From Schistosoma mansoni (Eukaryota; Platyhelminthes; Trematoda; Strigeidida; Schistosomatidae), in contig NC_031498.1 in the NCBI RefSeq assembly GCF_000237925.1, forward strand, positions 31,128,552 to 31,192,551: a DNA stretch of 64,000 nucleotides, written 5' to 3'. A program made the position numbers and the translations under genes. This document shows, one piece after another, positions 1 through 10,711 of this stretch. Every line of letters begins with the position of its first letter. The stretch's first letter is position 1. A model generated the notes under the pieces. It ran no database searches. It had not been told where the DNA came from and worked only from the letters and a program-made list of their open reading frames with translations.

Positions 1-669
1 GACAGCCCTCACACAAACCAGTCATAAACTACTACTGGCCTCATTGCTTTGTGTAGCGGTTATGTATTTGGTGCCCCCTTGTATCGATTTTTTATGTGTT
101 CAAATAAATAAATGATTTCTAAAAGTTGCATGTAATGTAACCACCTACTAAACAGTATTAGGATTTCGCCCAAAGTTTTACATAAAACAGCCAATGCAGT
201 TCACCAGATTTTATAGATCATGCAACACTTTCCTTATAACCGTCAACTCTGAAATTGAATAATGCATGAAGTAGAATTGGGTAGTTAAAAACGTAGTTGT
301 GGTCAAAACAAGATATGACTACAAGTTATATAGTTGTTGACTGTGGAGGTGTAAATCTCATAACCAGTCACAACTCAATTAAACTTACTTTTACATATCA
401 AATTCTGAGAAACTTGTCACTGTTTTCGTTTGTGGACTTACATTATTAAGTTTAATATCATCTCATCCTTTCAACTTGACCATTTTTGTCAATTGTTATC
501 AATGTAGGACGCGACCCTAGTATACATCACCCCAGCATGGCAAGATAAGAAGCGCAGGATGGTATATTATATCAACTTCAATGAAAAGCTAGGCATGAGT
601 AATATTTCTTTCACTTCTGTATAAATTTATAGTTTGGACCAATGTATTTTTGTGCGAAGCTCCTTGTGT
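1..669 (+). repeat. Direct duplicate of 13960-14628 (region upstream of HSD17B10)
   Basis: Positions 1-669 match 13960-14628 at roughly 98%, with a few differences clustered near 540-560 and 630-640. The first ~110 nt are the tail of a dispersed repeat (ending in TTTATGTGTTCAAATAAATA), also seen at 24000-24440. The remaining 560 nt appear only in these two places and lie just upstream of the HSD17B10 start at 836. The duplication may extend left of the window. Confidence 0.9.
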
Positions 670-835
670 GTCCCTGTTCTATTGTTCTGCGATAACCAAT
701 TTTTTGGAAGCAATTTTTATGTTTCACACGTTCCACTTTGTTTCTTACTCATCTTAATTTTGAGTCTTTCTCTTCAGAAGTTGAAAAAAACAACTGTACG
801 TTCACACAAATCGACTCAATAGAATCTGGGTGATC

Positions 836-3800
836 ATGTTTGCCTCATTAAAAGTTTGGCAGGTTGTTCGTAATCAAAATTTCTAGGGATTATCTGCAAT
901 CGTAACTGGAGGATCATCAGGACTTGGGTTGGCTACAACTAAAAAGTTAACATTTTCGAATCTCAACTTTATTTTATATGCAGACTAATTGCTGAAGGAT
1001 GCAATGTGTTAGTGTGTGACTTACAAAAGTCTCCTGTGCTATCAGAACTAGGCAGTAATTGTGTTTTTTGTGAAACAGACGTAAGTTGTTCCTTATATGC
1101 AATAACTGATTATGCAGAAAAAACATATTTACATTTATGGCTATTACTATTATTTCTATCTCTCAGGTTGGCTCAGAATCTGATGCGAAAAAAGCTGTAG
1201 ATTTGGCCAAGAAAAATTTCTCAAAACTTCATATTTTGGTTAATTGTGCTGGATTGGCAGTGGCCTGTAAAACATTCAATACCACACGGCAAACACCTCA
1301 TCCACTGGATTTATTTGAGAAAGTAATAAAGGTTGGTGTGCGTGTTTACAAATTTTCTTCAATATGTTGTGGAGCGGTGGTTCAGTGGTTTAGGCATTGA
1401 ACTTTCGGTCACCAAGTCCTTAGTTCGAACGCTCCTCCATCTATTTCTTTTGACCGACCATGTAGTATTGTTAGCCCTAATATTTATTGTGCTTCATATA
1501 AGTGCTTAGGGAATGAGTTAATCTAAAGTCTTTAAAATTTAAATTTAGAAGCAAAATGTTTGTAAAACATTCTATTAATGTAACCTATGTGTTCAACTTT
1601 AAGCTAAACTTTATGAGGGTAGTCTATCTAAAGCTGATGGATAATAATAATGTAAAGCTTCTGCCCCTTGATTAAAAATGGAGTCGTTTGATAAAAAAAA
1701 CCCACCACATTTTGAATTAACCCCCACTTATTTATTTAGTTAAGCACATAAATATTGGTACAAGGTGGCACCAGATGTATATGTGCCACACAAAACAATT
1801 ACAATGGGAAGAAAAAAGGGGTAAGATGCATATAAGAAAAAAAATAAAGGAACAATAACAACCATAGATTAGTGTATGTTAGTGTTATACCGATTAAGTG
1901 AGTGCGTGCGTGTCCTGTTATATATGACGTGACGATCCCCGCCAATCAGAGAGGAGTGAACTATCGGTCAGAGCAATGATACACAAAAGCCGTATGAGCA
2001 GTCCTGAGTACTTATCAGTCCTGCTTTCTGCCTAGCCTGACTAACATAGCATCTAAAATACTTGCCTCAATAATTATCGGGCGCCTAAGACTCTTGAACT
2101 GCAAACACGAGAAAATCAGGCTGGCTTCAGACCTGGTCGTCGCTGCATCGACCACATATTCACTATTCGTCAGGTTTTAGAACACAGACATACTTATCGG
2201 CGTCCGACAATGATAGTTTTTCTTGAATTGAAAGCAGCATTTGACTCTGTAGACCGAGAGGCTCTGTGGCAGTGTCTGTCATTAAAAGGTGTACCTGAGA
2301 AGTACATAAACCTTGTGAAGGCTCTTTACTCGAACACTACTAGTCGAGTGAGAGCTTATGGCGAACTGTCATATGATTTTACAACATCAAGTGGTGTCCG
2401 TCAAGGCTGTCCACTATCCCCATTTTTGTTTAACTTCATTATAGACCTATTGCTAGAAATAACACTCTCGTCGACTGAATTTTCAGGAATTGATCTCTTA
2501 CCAGGAGGTTCACTTATCGACTTACAATACGCAGATGACATAGTCCTGTTTGGTGAAGACGCTGACAAAATGCAGAGTCTTCTCTTAGAAATGAGTAATA
2601 ATGCGAGGATGTTTGGGATTTGTTTCTCCCCATCTAAATGTAAATTGTTACTCCAGGACTGGCCTGCGTCAACACCTGAACTAAGGATGGGGGGGGTGAA
2701 GTAGTCGAACGCGTCGAAAACTTCACTTATCTTGGAAGTCTGATCAGCCCTAATGGGTTGGTGTTTGACGAAATGTTAGCACGGATTCAAAAAGCTCGTT
2801 TGGCTTTTGCCAACTTACGTCACCTATGGCGAAGACGAGATATCCGTCTATCAATTAAGGGACGAGTATACTGCGCAGCAGTTCGTTCTGTTCTACTTTA
2901 CGGCTGCGAAACATGGCCATTAAGAGTAGAAGATACTCGTAGGTTACTAGTATTTGACCACAGATGCCTTAGAAATATTGCTCGCATCTGCTGGGATAAC
3001 CGGGTAAATAATGGTGAGGTTAGACACAGGGTATTAGGGAATGATGGTAAATCAGTTGATGAGGCCGTGAATCTTCATCAACTGAGATAGTTAGGTCACG
3101 TGTTACGTATGCCTGAATACCAATTACCACGACGTGCTATGCTGACTAGTGTTGGGGATGGTTGGAAGAGAGTTAGGGGCAGCCAAACCAAAACATGGCA
3201 TCAGTGCTTGAAGTCACTAACTTCTGATATGAGCCATGTTGGTAGATGCAGACTACTTGTTCGGGGTCCGCATGATCATCGTAACCAATGGTTGGAGACT
3301 CTAGGTAACATGGCTCAGAATCGATCACAATGGCGTAGGTGTATACACTCACTGTCTTCCCTTAGACCTTGAGATTAAAATTGCTTCATAACGTTCTTCC
3401 TTCCTATACTATATTCTTATATACAACCTATCTTTTATATATTACCACCACTAAATTAACTATTTTTATGAATTAGGTGCTCATCTTGTTGTGCCAACGA
3501 GGTATGGCAACTTGGACCGATGCATATATGTGCCTGGTCCTACGTTGTGACTGACTGACTCTGCCTAGCCCAGCCAGTTATGTCCAGAACACCAATAACA
3601 GCCTCTGCAATATGAATCATTATTCTCAAACATACTGGGTTTATATACCGAACAAACTGACCACATCGTACCATAAAATATAAAATAACATTTGTACAAG
3701 ATTTAGCCAAACGTGGCTGTGAATAGGGGGAACAGTAATTAATGGACTTTGGATAACTCAAGAATGGTAAATCGTATAATAACAGTCTATAGGTCAAAAT

Positions 3801-6800
3801 AAAACTTATAATAAGAGGGACACGAATATGGATATGTACATATCACATTTGTCCATAAATAGTCTTCAAAGTTACCATTCATAATTCTCCACTGTATATA
3901 ACAGTTAGTGTAATATCAAGGGTAATAATGGGGGAAACAGAAATGTACAACCAGAAAAACTCTCAGTTAAGGAAGTTATAATCACTTTTTATTAAGAAAG
4001 TTAAAGGAAGTTACGGCAGGATCGCCACTGTCTTCTATTCTGAGCCATATCTGATAACGTCTCTAGCCACTGTATTACACCATCTCTCGGACCCCAACCA
4101 GAGAGTCGGGAAGGACCAACAGAAGCTAGCCCTTTGCAGCTTTCTTTCATACTACGACACCATGTCATACACTGACCACCTCTCCGTCTTTTCCAACCAG
4201 TCCCAGCGTCGGCAAATAATGCACGACGTGGAATTCTCTGAAACGACGTATCCCAGCCACCGAAGTCGATATTTCAAGATGGTGACACCAATTGGATTAT
4301 CGTCTCTGCGCCCGAACACACGATGCCGAACCTCCGCATTACCAACATGGTGTTGCCACTGGATGTCGGCAATCCTTCGGAAACAACGACGATCGAACAC
4401 AGAGTATCGTCTAACATCCTCACCTCGGAGAGGCCAGGTTTCACAAGCATAGAGCAAAACTGCTCTCACCGACGCGTTGTAGATCCGACCTTTTACAGCC
4501 AGACTAACATCACGAAGGCGCCAAATATGGCCCAGATTGGCATAAGCCGCTGTGGCTTTCACTATATGTGAATCGATCTCATCACTCACGCCGCCACCAA
4601 CACTTATGTAGCTACCTAGATACACGAACTTCTCAACTACTTCAATCTGCTCACCACCCAAGGTGAGTACAGAATTAGAATCCTGCCAGTCTTGTAGGAG
4701 TACTTTGCACTTGGAGGGTGCAAAGCACATACCGTAAGTGCGGACACTGATTGCCAACTGATTAAGTGCGGATTGCATACCTTGGGCATTATCACACAGT
4801 AAGACAATATCATCCGCACACTCAAGGTCGAGAAGTCTTCCTTCAGACAGCAGATCCACACCGCCATTACTTACATCCATCAGAGCTGTTTCCAGAATGT
4901 CATCGATGGCAAAGTTGAAGAGGGATGGTGAGATCGGGCAACCCTGCCTAACCCCACTGCTTGAATGGAAATGACTTTACTCGCCATTTTTATGGCGCCA
5001 TGCAGTTGCAACCAATGCTCATCTATACTCTTCGGTGAGATGGTAGCTAGCCTAGAAGCTAGCTCAGTTCGATACTTACTTGCAACAGAAGTTGCAAGCA
5101 ATTTACTGACATCAATTCGTTGGTCACTGAAAGGTAATTTAAGATTGTCGCAGACCCCCACTAAGTGGGTTCTATTCAGTGATTTCATCCCGTACATGTA
5201 TTTTTCGTAAAAGTGGAGGATCGAAAGCATGTGTTCATCAATTCTCATAAATCCTCGTGTCATCAAAACTTTTGAAATAAGTTGTTATGATCTCGCTCAT
5301 TACGACCCAGCTACTCTTATTGCTTAATATTTCTAGGACACCACTTCACTCCACACGCCCTCAGATCAGAACACGGCTAAACAGGAACGTAATTATATTT
5401 CAAATAACAAGGGTGGGTGTAATTAGGAATCACAATAAGAGAAACATTACCATATTTATAATTTTCACATAAGATGATTCTAGAGCCTTCTCCAAGTATA
5501 CGCTAGCGCTGGTCGGCTAAGAAATAGCCAATCAGCATGCCCCTGTGGTGTATGCTACTTATGTCGACGGACATAAGTAGTATGTAACACCAATCGTAAG
5601 GGGAAACCCCGGCAGCAGAAGGCTAAAAAGATCAATTTGGAGAGAATAGAAAGGAATTGCGAATGGGAAGAATCATACAAAATTTTAAGGACAAATGATG
5701 GAAGTTTGCAAATGAATTATTCAATATATGGTTCTCATATTTTATCAAGTGATTCTGTGATTTTGTACTCAAACACAATCGGTAGTCCCCACTTGTGTTC
5801 TTGTTCACTGCACCCCAACACAATCCTGAAAGGAATATACCTTAATCCAATCCATATCCCGCTAACATACATGAAAATAGTAATGATGTCATCAATATAT
5901 CTGCGTTTTTTTTGTTTTGACAGTCTGTTAATTTAACCATGTTTCCAAGGTTTTCCGTCAATCTATCATTCATGTAATTCTGGCTTTTACAATGTTAGTA
6001 GCAATGGATATGTGCAGTTTTGATTCAAAAAGCATTTATGATATCACTATGTAAATGTTATGGCATATAGTATGCCTAACAGATTCAAATTAAGTACACT
6101 CCATCGTAAGAAATCTGTCAAGTTGCAGTTATGTATATTAATATGTCATGTACGTTTAAGTTTTAGATTTTGGAGAAGCTTATTAAATTTACTTAACTAA
6201 CTCTGTCAAGAATATATATAAAATTCATTACTTCTATTATCTTTAAACAGACTAACCTTATCGGTACTTACAATATGATTCGACTTGCATCTGGTTTAAT
6301 GATAGCGAATGAACCAGACGCTGATAATCAACGTGGTGTAATAATCAATACTGCAAGTGTTGCAGCATATGAAGGTCAAGTTGGACAAGCTGCTTATTCA
6401 GCAAGTAAAGGTGGTATTGCTGGTCTTACGTTGCCAGTTGCTCGTGATCTTGCACGAGAAGGAATTCGGTGTGTCTCCATTGCTCCAGGTCAGTTAATAA
6501 AAGTTGTATAGTTCAGTGTCAATGACTGATCATTAATACAACTAGTTTTATGAGCTTGAGAGGTTAAAAACATTACTTTTCATCAGCTGGTCTTCCTGAT
6601 GGGAGACTTAAAAATCAAGGTCAGGATGGATAACACCCTTTAAGAATATATCATAGAACGATATGAACTGATTGCGAGAAGGAAACGAAAATGGCATGAA
6701 ATTTGCGAATCCATGTCCCTTGAAAACGGCTATAGGTGGCCCTATATATTCTAACAAACGCATACACAAAGATACATGGGTCTACCGGATCACACTACAA

Positions 6801-9800
6801 AGAACCAGATAGATGACACTTGCATCACTAAAAAATTCAGAATGTCAATGGAAGATGTGAGAACCAGGAAAGAGTCGACAGGGCTTCAGATCACCACTTC
6901 GTGGTTGCCTAGATGAAACTGATGCGAAGGGAACACCGGGCAAGATTGAAGAAAGGAAGAACAAGAAGACATCAAGTAATAACAGTCGAACAGAGAAAGT
7001 CAAGGCACAAGCTGAACACATAGAAGCAAACAAGCAAATGAAGAGGAGCGTTCAAGCTGACAAGCACAAATATGTGGAAGACCTAGAAACGACAGTGGAA
7101 AAAGCTGCAAGAGAAGGAAATATGAAACAACTATATGATACAACGAAGAAACTAGCAGGGAAATATAGTAAACCAGAGAGATCGGTCAAAGACAAATAAA
7201 GAAAGATAATCATCGAGATTCAACAACAGAGGAAAAGATGGGTAGAATACTTCGTGGAACTCTCAAAAGGCCAGCTCCATTGAATCCACCGGACATCGAA
7301 GCACCACACACAGAACTTCCTATAGATGTCACTCCACAAACGACCGAAGAAATCAAGGTGGCCTGTCGTCAGACAAATCAAGAATAAGAAGGCAGCAGGA
7401 CCTGACGATGTAGTAGCCAAAGCACTGAAGTCAGACATTGAAGTAACTGCAAACATGCTCCACCTTCTATTCAGGAAGATTTGAGAGGAAGAACAAGTGC
7501 CAACGACAGACTGGAAGGAAGGATACCCCATCAAATTACAAAAGAAAGGAGATTTGAGAAAATGTGAGAATTACAGACGCATCGCACTGCTGTCAGTACC
7601 AGGAAAAGTTGTCAACAGAGTGTTGCTGAACCAAATGAAAGACGCAGTAGACGCCCGAAATCGAGACCAACAAGCTGGATTCCGTAAGGATCGGTCGTGC
7701 ACGGACCACATAGCGACACTACGGATGAGGATCCGTTGAACAATCAATTGAATGAAACTCTTCACTATACATCAACTTCATCGATTATGAGAAGGCGTTC
7801 GGCAGTGTGGACAGGAGAACCTTATAAAACCTCCTTCGACACTATGGTATACCTGAGAAGATCGTCAACATTGTCCGGAACTCATACGACGGACTACTGT
7901 GCAAAGTGATGCATGGAGGACAGCTAACAGATGCATTCCGATTAAGGACCGCAGTCAGACAAGGCTGCCTACTCCCCACCCTTCTCTTTCTTCTGGTGAT
8001 TGTCTGGATTATGAAGACCTCCACATCTTAGGAGAAGCGCGCAATAAAATGAACAGCTTGGATGCAACTAGACGATTCGGACTTCACAGATGACCTAGGT
8101 CTTCTATCCCACATACACCAACAAATGCAGATGAAGGCAACTGGTGTAGCGGCTACATCTGCATCAGTAGGCCTCAACATACCAAAGGGAAAATGCAAGA
8201 TCCTCAAATACAACACGGAGAACACCAACCCAATCACACTTGATGAAGAAGCTCTAGAGGATGTGGAGTCTTTCGCGTACCTGAGCAGCATCATTGATAA
8301 ACACGGAGGATCTGATGCAGATGTAAAGGCAAGGGTTGGTAAAGCAAGGACAGCATTCCTACAGTTGAAGAGCATATGGAACTCAAAACAACTCTCAACG
8401 AATTTCAAAGTCACAATCTTCAATACACACGTCAAGACAGTTCTACTGTATGGAGCTGAAACTCGGAGAACTACCACAACCATTACCAAAACGTATAAGT
8501 ATATATAAACAATTGTCTACGAAGGATACCCAATGTCCGTTGACCGGAAACCATCAACAACAGTCTACTGTGAGAGAGAACAAGCCAGCTTCCAGGCGAA
8601 GAGGAAATTAGGAAAAGACGTTGGAAATGGATAGGACATACATTAAGGAAATCATCAAACTGAATCATGAGGCAAGCGCTCACTTGTGGTCCTGAAGGGA
8701 AACGAAAAAGAGGAATGCCGAAGAATACACTGCGTCAGGAATTGAAAGCAGACATGAAATCGATGAATGGGAAGTGGAAGGGATTTTCTCGGACAGAGTT
8801 TGATCGAGAATGCTGATGGGTGGCCTATGTTCCTCCACGAGTGGGTAACAGGAGGAAGTAAGTTCACACATTTTCCTTGTATGTGTAGATAGATCAAAGA
8901 TCTTGACTTCTTAGCCAACATGAACTAGAAACTTTTATGTGACAGGTCCTAAATTCATTGCTGCACTACAAATTTATTCATTCCCTGTGTATCCTCATTA
9001 TTTCGGCAATTTGTTTCTTTGGCTTATTTTACTATTTTGAATCTTATATATTGATGTACACCGTTCGCTCCGCGTATTGATCTTATTCAAAGTATATACA
9101 TGGCGGTCTGCTTGAATATCTTTTCGTGTCATGTAGATATTTCAACGAGTTTTCTGCTTTTTGTTTGTTATAACATATCATCATATCTGTTAATCGTATA
9201 ACCTATTCAGACGTGTTTATTAAAAGTTTACGACCTTTCGCTGTATAAGTTATAAAAAAGTACAGAGACATCAAATTGGCTGGAAATATACATTGAGAAA
9301 GATGAACATTAATCAAATGTCGATTCCTGAACTGCTAACATGTAACTGGCTATCATTCAATATTTATCATCAGGATTGATAAAAAAAATAATGGAAGTTG
9401 TTTTAATAAATTATGTTGAGAGTTCCACATTGAACAAAGCTACTCTTGGTAACAATAATAATAATACTTTTGGAATTGATTAACTAATCGCTACTTGTGC
9501 ATTTAAATCTAATTTAACCACAAAATTTATAGAACGATTAGGAAAGTTATCCATACTTTACTATGATCACTACATTATTTTCTAATATTGTGTCTATCAG
9601 AGGCTTATCATAATATTAAATTTCATAGGTCTACTTAATACGAAGACAATAATGGGAGAGCGTGGATATAATCAATTTAATCTCGATTATTTAAATGATG
9701 TTCAATTGGCAATACAGCGTATGGGTAAACCGGATGAATTTAGTTCCTGTGTAATGAACATTCTTCAAAATCCAATGATCAACGGTGTTACCTTAAGACT

Positions 9801-10153
9801 AGATGGCGGAGGGAGACTTATATTTGTATAAGACAATGTCATATTTTACTTTCTTTTTGTGTATATAATCGTGTGTAGACAATTTACAAGCAAAATATAT
9901 AATCTTTGTACACAGCCACTTACAGATATACGTTACATTTATCAATTTCCCAAATTATATTTTTTTAGGATTTTTTGATACTCCATTATTTAACGCCGTA
10001 CCAAATGCAGAATTGTTGAAAAAGCTTTCATTAAACCCGAATCGTATAGGTAAACCTGAAGAATTTGCAAAACTTGTTGAAGCTATCATCTGTAATCCAA
10101 TGCTTAATGGTACAGTAATTCGATTGGATGGAGGTGTACGTATGCCTCCTTAG
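836..10153 (+). CDS. HSD17B10: HSD17B10-type 3-hydroxyacyl-CoA dehydrogenase (SDR), 6 exons
   Basis: NAD-dependent short-chain dehydrogenase of the 17-beta-HSD type 10 family. In animals this is a mitochondrial enzyme of isoleucine and fatty-acid oxidation and a subunit of RNase P. Inferred exons: 836-853, 887-945, 984-1080, 1167-1331, 6251-6488, then terminal exon 9969-10153; all joins are GT/AG and in phase, giving 253 aa (human 261). Visible motifs: TGGSSGLG cofactor loop, NCAG, the serine in NTASV, and YSASK with catalytic Tyr and Lys; [19 protein letters not shown] is close to human. The start MFASLK aligns with the human residues just before the Rossmann strand. Introns are 33, 38 and 86 nt, then 4.9 and 3.5 kb, the last two filled with LINE fragments. 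A second possible terminal exon lies at 9629. The 33-nt first intron is the least certain join. An AATAAA lies at about 10272. Confidence 0.9.
1368..1440 (+). repeat. tRNA-like SINE head
   Basis: In HSD17B10 intron 4. It has an A-box-like stretch (TGGTTCAGTGGTTTAGGC) and a B-box-like AGTTCGAAC about 45 nt downstream, the spacing of an internal Pol III promoter. It does not fold into a convincing tRNA, so I call it a SINE or tRNA-derived relic. Confidence 0.4.
1720..1860 (-). repeat. Tail of a dispersed repeat, inverted
   Basis: The reverse complement resembles the ends at 1-110 and 24365-24430: a GTGTGGCACATATA-like stretch, then CTTGTACCAATATTTATGTG, then a TAAATAAATA tail. It is a short fragment inside HSD17B10 intron 4. 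Confidence 0.6.
2035..3545 (+). mobile_element. RTE-clade LINE, family 1 (SR2-like), RT to 3' end, broken
   Basis: A 5'-truncated non-LTR retrotransposon inside HSD17B10 intron 4. It encodes reverse-transcriptase blocks: finger region (FRPGR-like remnant before 2200), [49 protein letters not shown] with the catalytic ADD, then the C-terminal region ([31 protein letters not shown]) and [14 protein letters not shown]. The reading is split by frame changes near 2150-2210 and 2700 and by a stop near 3090. The 3' UTR ends in a GTCCTACGTTGT motif followed by GACTGACTGACT. The name SR2-like rests on remembered family motifs. Confidence 0.88.
3569..3815 (+). repeat. Unnamed ~250 bp dispersed repeat, copy 1
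   Basis: About 80% similar to 59089-59335: both begin near GTCCAGAACACCAATAACAG and end near the CTATAGGTCAAAATAAA stretch. It abuts the 3' end of the RTE copy at 2035-3545. No coding potential. The orientation is arbitrary. Confidence 0.75.
4010..5266 (-). mobile_element. RTE-clade LINE related to family 1, internally deleted
   Basis: Read on -, 5266-4980 encodes the linker between endonuclease and RT ([19 protein letters not shown]). It then jumps to RT motif 4 around 4960 (a VRQGC-like block read in another frame) and to [49 protein letters not shown] and [10 protein letters not shown], ending near 4010. The fingers of the RT are missing and there is at least one frameshift near 4880. Sequence differs from the copy at 2035 enough to be another subfamily. 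Confidence 0.85.
5283..5589. repeat. Candidate solo LTR (weak)
   Basis: A 307-nt segment begins TGTTATGA and ends GTAACA, so the ends are short inverted repeats of the TG...CA type. Near its right end lies the hairpin at 5555-5580. No flanking target duplication and no second copy in the window, so the call is tentative. Confidence 0.2.
5555..5580. repeat. Perfect 11-bp hairpin
   Basis: CTACTTATGTC, a 4-nt loop GACG, then GACATAAGTAG. Partial pairing continues outward (TGGTGTATG with CATACTACAC-like sequence). It sits in HSD17B10 intron 4, so it would be transcribed. Confidence 0.7.
6588..8900 (+). mobile_element. RTE-clade LINE, family 2, endonuclease C-terminus to 3' end, broken
   Basis: In HSD17B10 intron 5. 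In order: end of the AP endonuclease ([16 protein letters not shown], ending SDHHFV near 6890), linker, RT (KKAAGPDD near 7390, [20 protein letters not shown] at 7556, [20 protein letters not shown] at 7668, [18 protein letters not shown] at 8075), thumb ([20 protein letters not shown]) and the C-terminal [11 protein letters not shown] block near 8700. Reading frames change several times and the palm is damaged (TDD in place of ADD), so it is dead. Further copies of this family are at 12283, 16640 and 27535. Confidence 0.88.
9629..9831 (+). CDS. HSD17B10: Alternative terminal exon of the HSD17B10-type gene
   Basis: A second exon, preceded by a pyrimidine-poor but AG-ended acceptor, joins in phase to the donor at 6488/6489 (CCA G + GT CTA) and runs open to TAA at 9829-9831. 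It would give a 259-aa protein. Its C-terminal half aligns with the downstream exon: MGKPDEF versus [21 protein letters not shown] versus [14 protein letters not shown]. The first half, covering the substrate loop after APG, is unrelated in sequence. This is the signature of a duplicated terminal exon used as an alternative. I see no AATAAA between the two exons, so the polyadenylation site is unclear. It could also be a decaying exon copy, but the frame is fully open. Confidence 0.72.
9969..10153 (+). CDS. HSD17B10: Canonical terminal exon of the HSD17B10-type gene
   Basis: The exon follows a T-rich tract ending in TTTAG and joins in phase as [10 protein letters not shown]. It ends LDGGVRMPP then TAG at 10151-10153, closely matching the human C-terminus (LDGAIRMQP). 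The FDTPLF segment corresponds to the human LFGTPL substrate loop, so this is the more conserved of the two terminal exons. Confidence 0.9.
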
Positions 10154-10271
10154 ATAATTATTTCTTTATAACTCTCATCATTACAATTTAAATATGGCAT
10201 GTATATTATCTTTTACACTTACATAAAAAAAATTGCTCGAATTCTCTCTTGTTTTTATTTTACTTTATTTA

Positions 10272-10277
10272 AATAAA
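10272..10277 (+). terminator. AATAAA polyadenylation signal
   Basis: Canonical hexamer about 120 nt after the stop codon of the HSD17B10-type gene, in AT-rich sequence. It could serve either terminal exon. Confidence 0.45.
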
Positions 10278-10320
10278 GTGACCATTATCAGTATGGAGTT
10301 GTAAAGATTGTTAAGTTTTT

Positions 10321-10711
10321 GATTGAGTTCATGAATCGATTGATGTTAGACCACCATTAAAAACCTGGAAGTACTGAACGGCCGTTTCGTCCTAGTGTGG
10401 GACTCCTCAGCATTGCTCATCCACGAGTTCTAGAGGGAAGCCGTAACCAACAGAGCTAATCCATGTCAGGTAGAAATAGTTATCTACCTCAGACAATAAA
10501 AGACGGTGGTGCGATTTCGTGGAATGGTTGAAATTAGACATTAACACAGTTGGGTGTCGGCTCAGTGGTCTAGAGGTTAAGCGTTCGTGGGCGAGACCTG
10601 AGGTCCTTGGTGCGCACTACTGATGAGTCCCATACTAGGACGAAACAGTCGTTCAATGCTCCCAAGTTTTCAATGGTGGTGTAACACCAATCGATTCATG
10701 CTCTCGATCAA
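10321..10711 (+). repeat. Palindromic tRNA-like SINE (SM-alpha-like) with hammerhead-like arms, copy 1
   Basis: Two arms of about 95 nt are inverted repeats (left begins GATTGAGTTCATGAATCGAT, right ends ATCGATTCATGCTCTCGAT). Between them lies a tRNA-like Pol III promoter (GGCTCAGTGGTCTAGAGG at about 10559). The right arm contains CTGATGA, GTCC-loop-GGAC and GAAA, the core layout of a hammerhead ribozyme (10620-10645). Related copies are at 23053, 25357, 31308 and 62770. It lies just downstream of HSD17B10. Confidence 0.8.
10620..10645 (+). ncRNA. Hammerhead-ribozyme-like core
   Basis: CTGATGA (10620-10626), stem II GTCC/GGAC closing a 7-nt loop (10627-10641), then GAAA (10642-10645). This matches the conserved hammerhead core and, from memory, the stem II of the schistosome SM-alpha ribozyme. 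The 5' strand of stem I and the cleavage site seem deleted here relative to the copy at 31308, so this copy probably does not self-cleave. Confidence 0.6.

Noticed and set aside
5283-5589. Firm solo LTR at 5283-5589
   Set aside because: Only short inverted ends support it; no target duplication or second copy. Kept as a weak feature only.
10551-10620. Functional tRNA genes at the A/B-box pairs (also 1376, 31501, 62785)
   Set aside because: No full cloverleaf can be drawn and the sequences are embedded in repeated elements, so they are SINE promoters.
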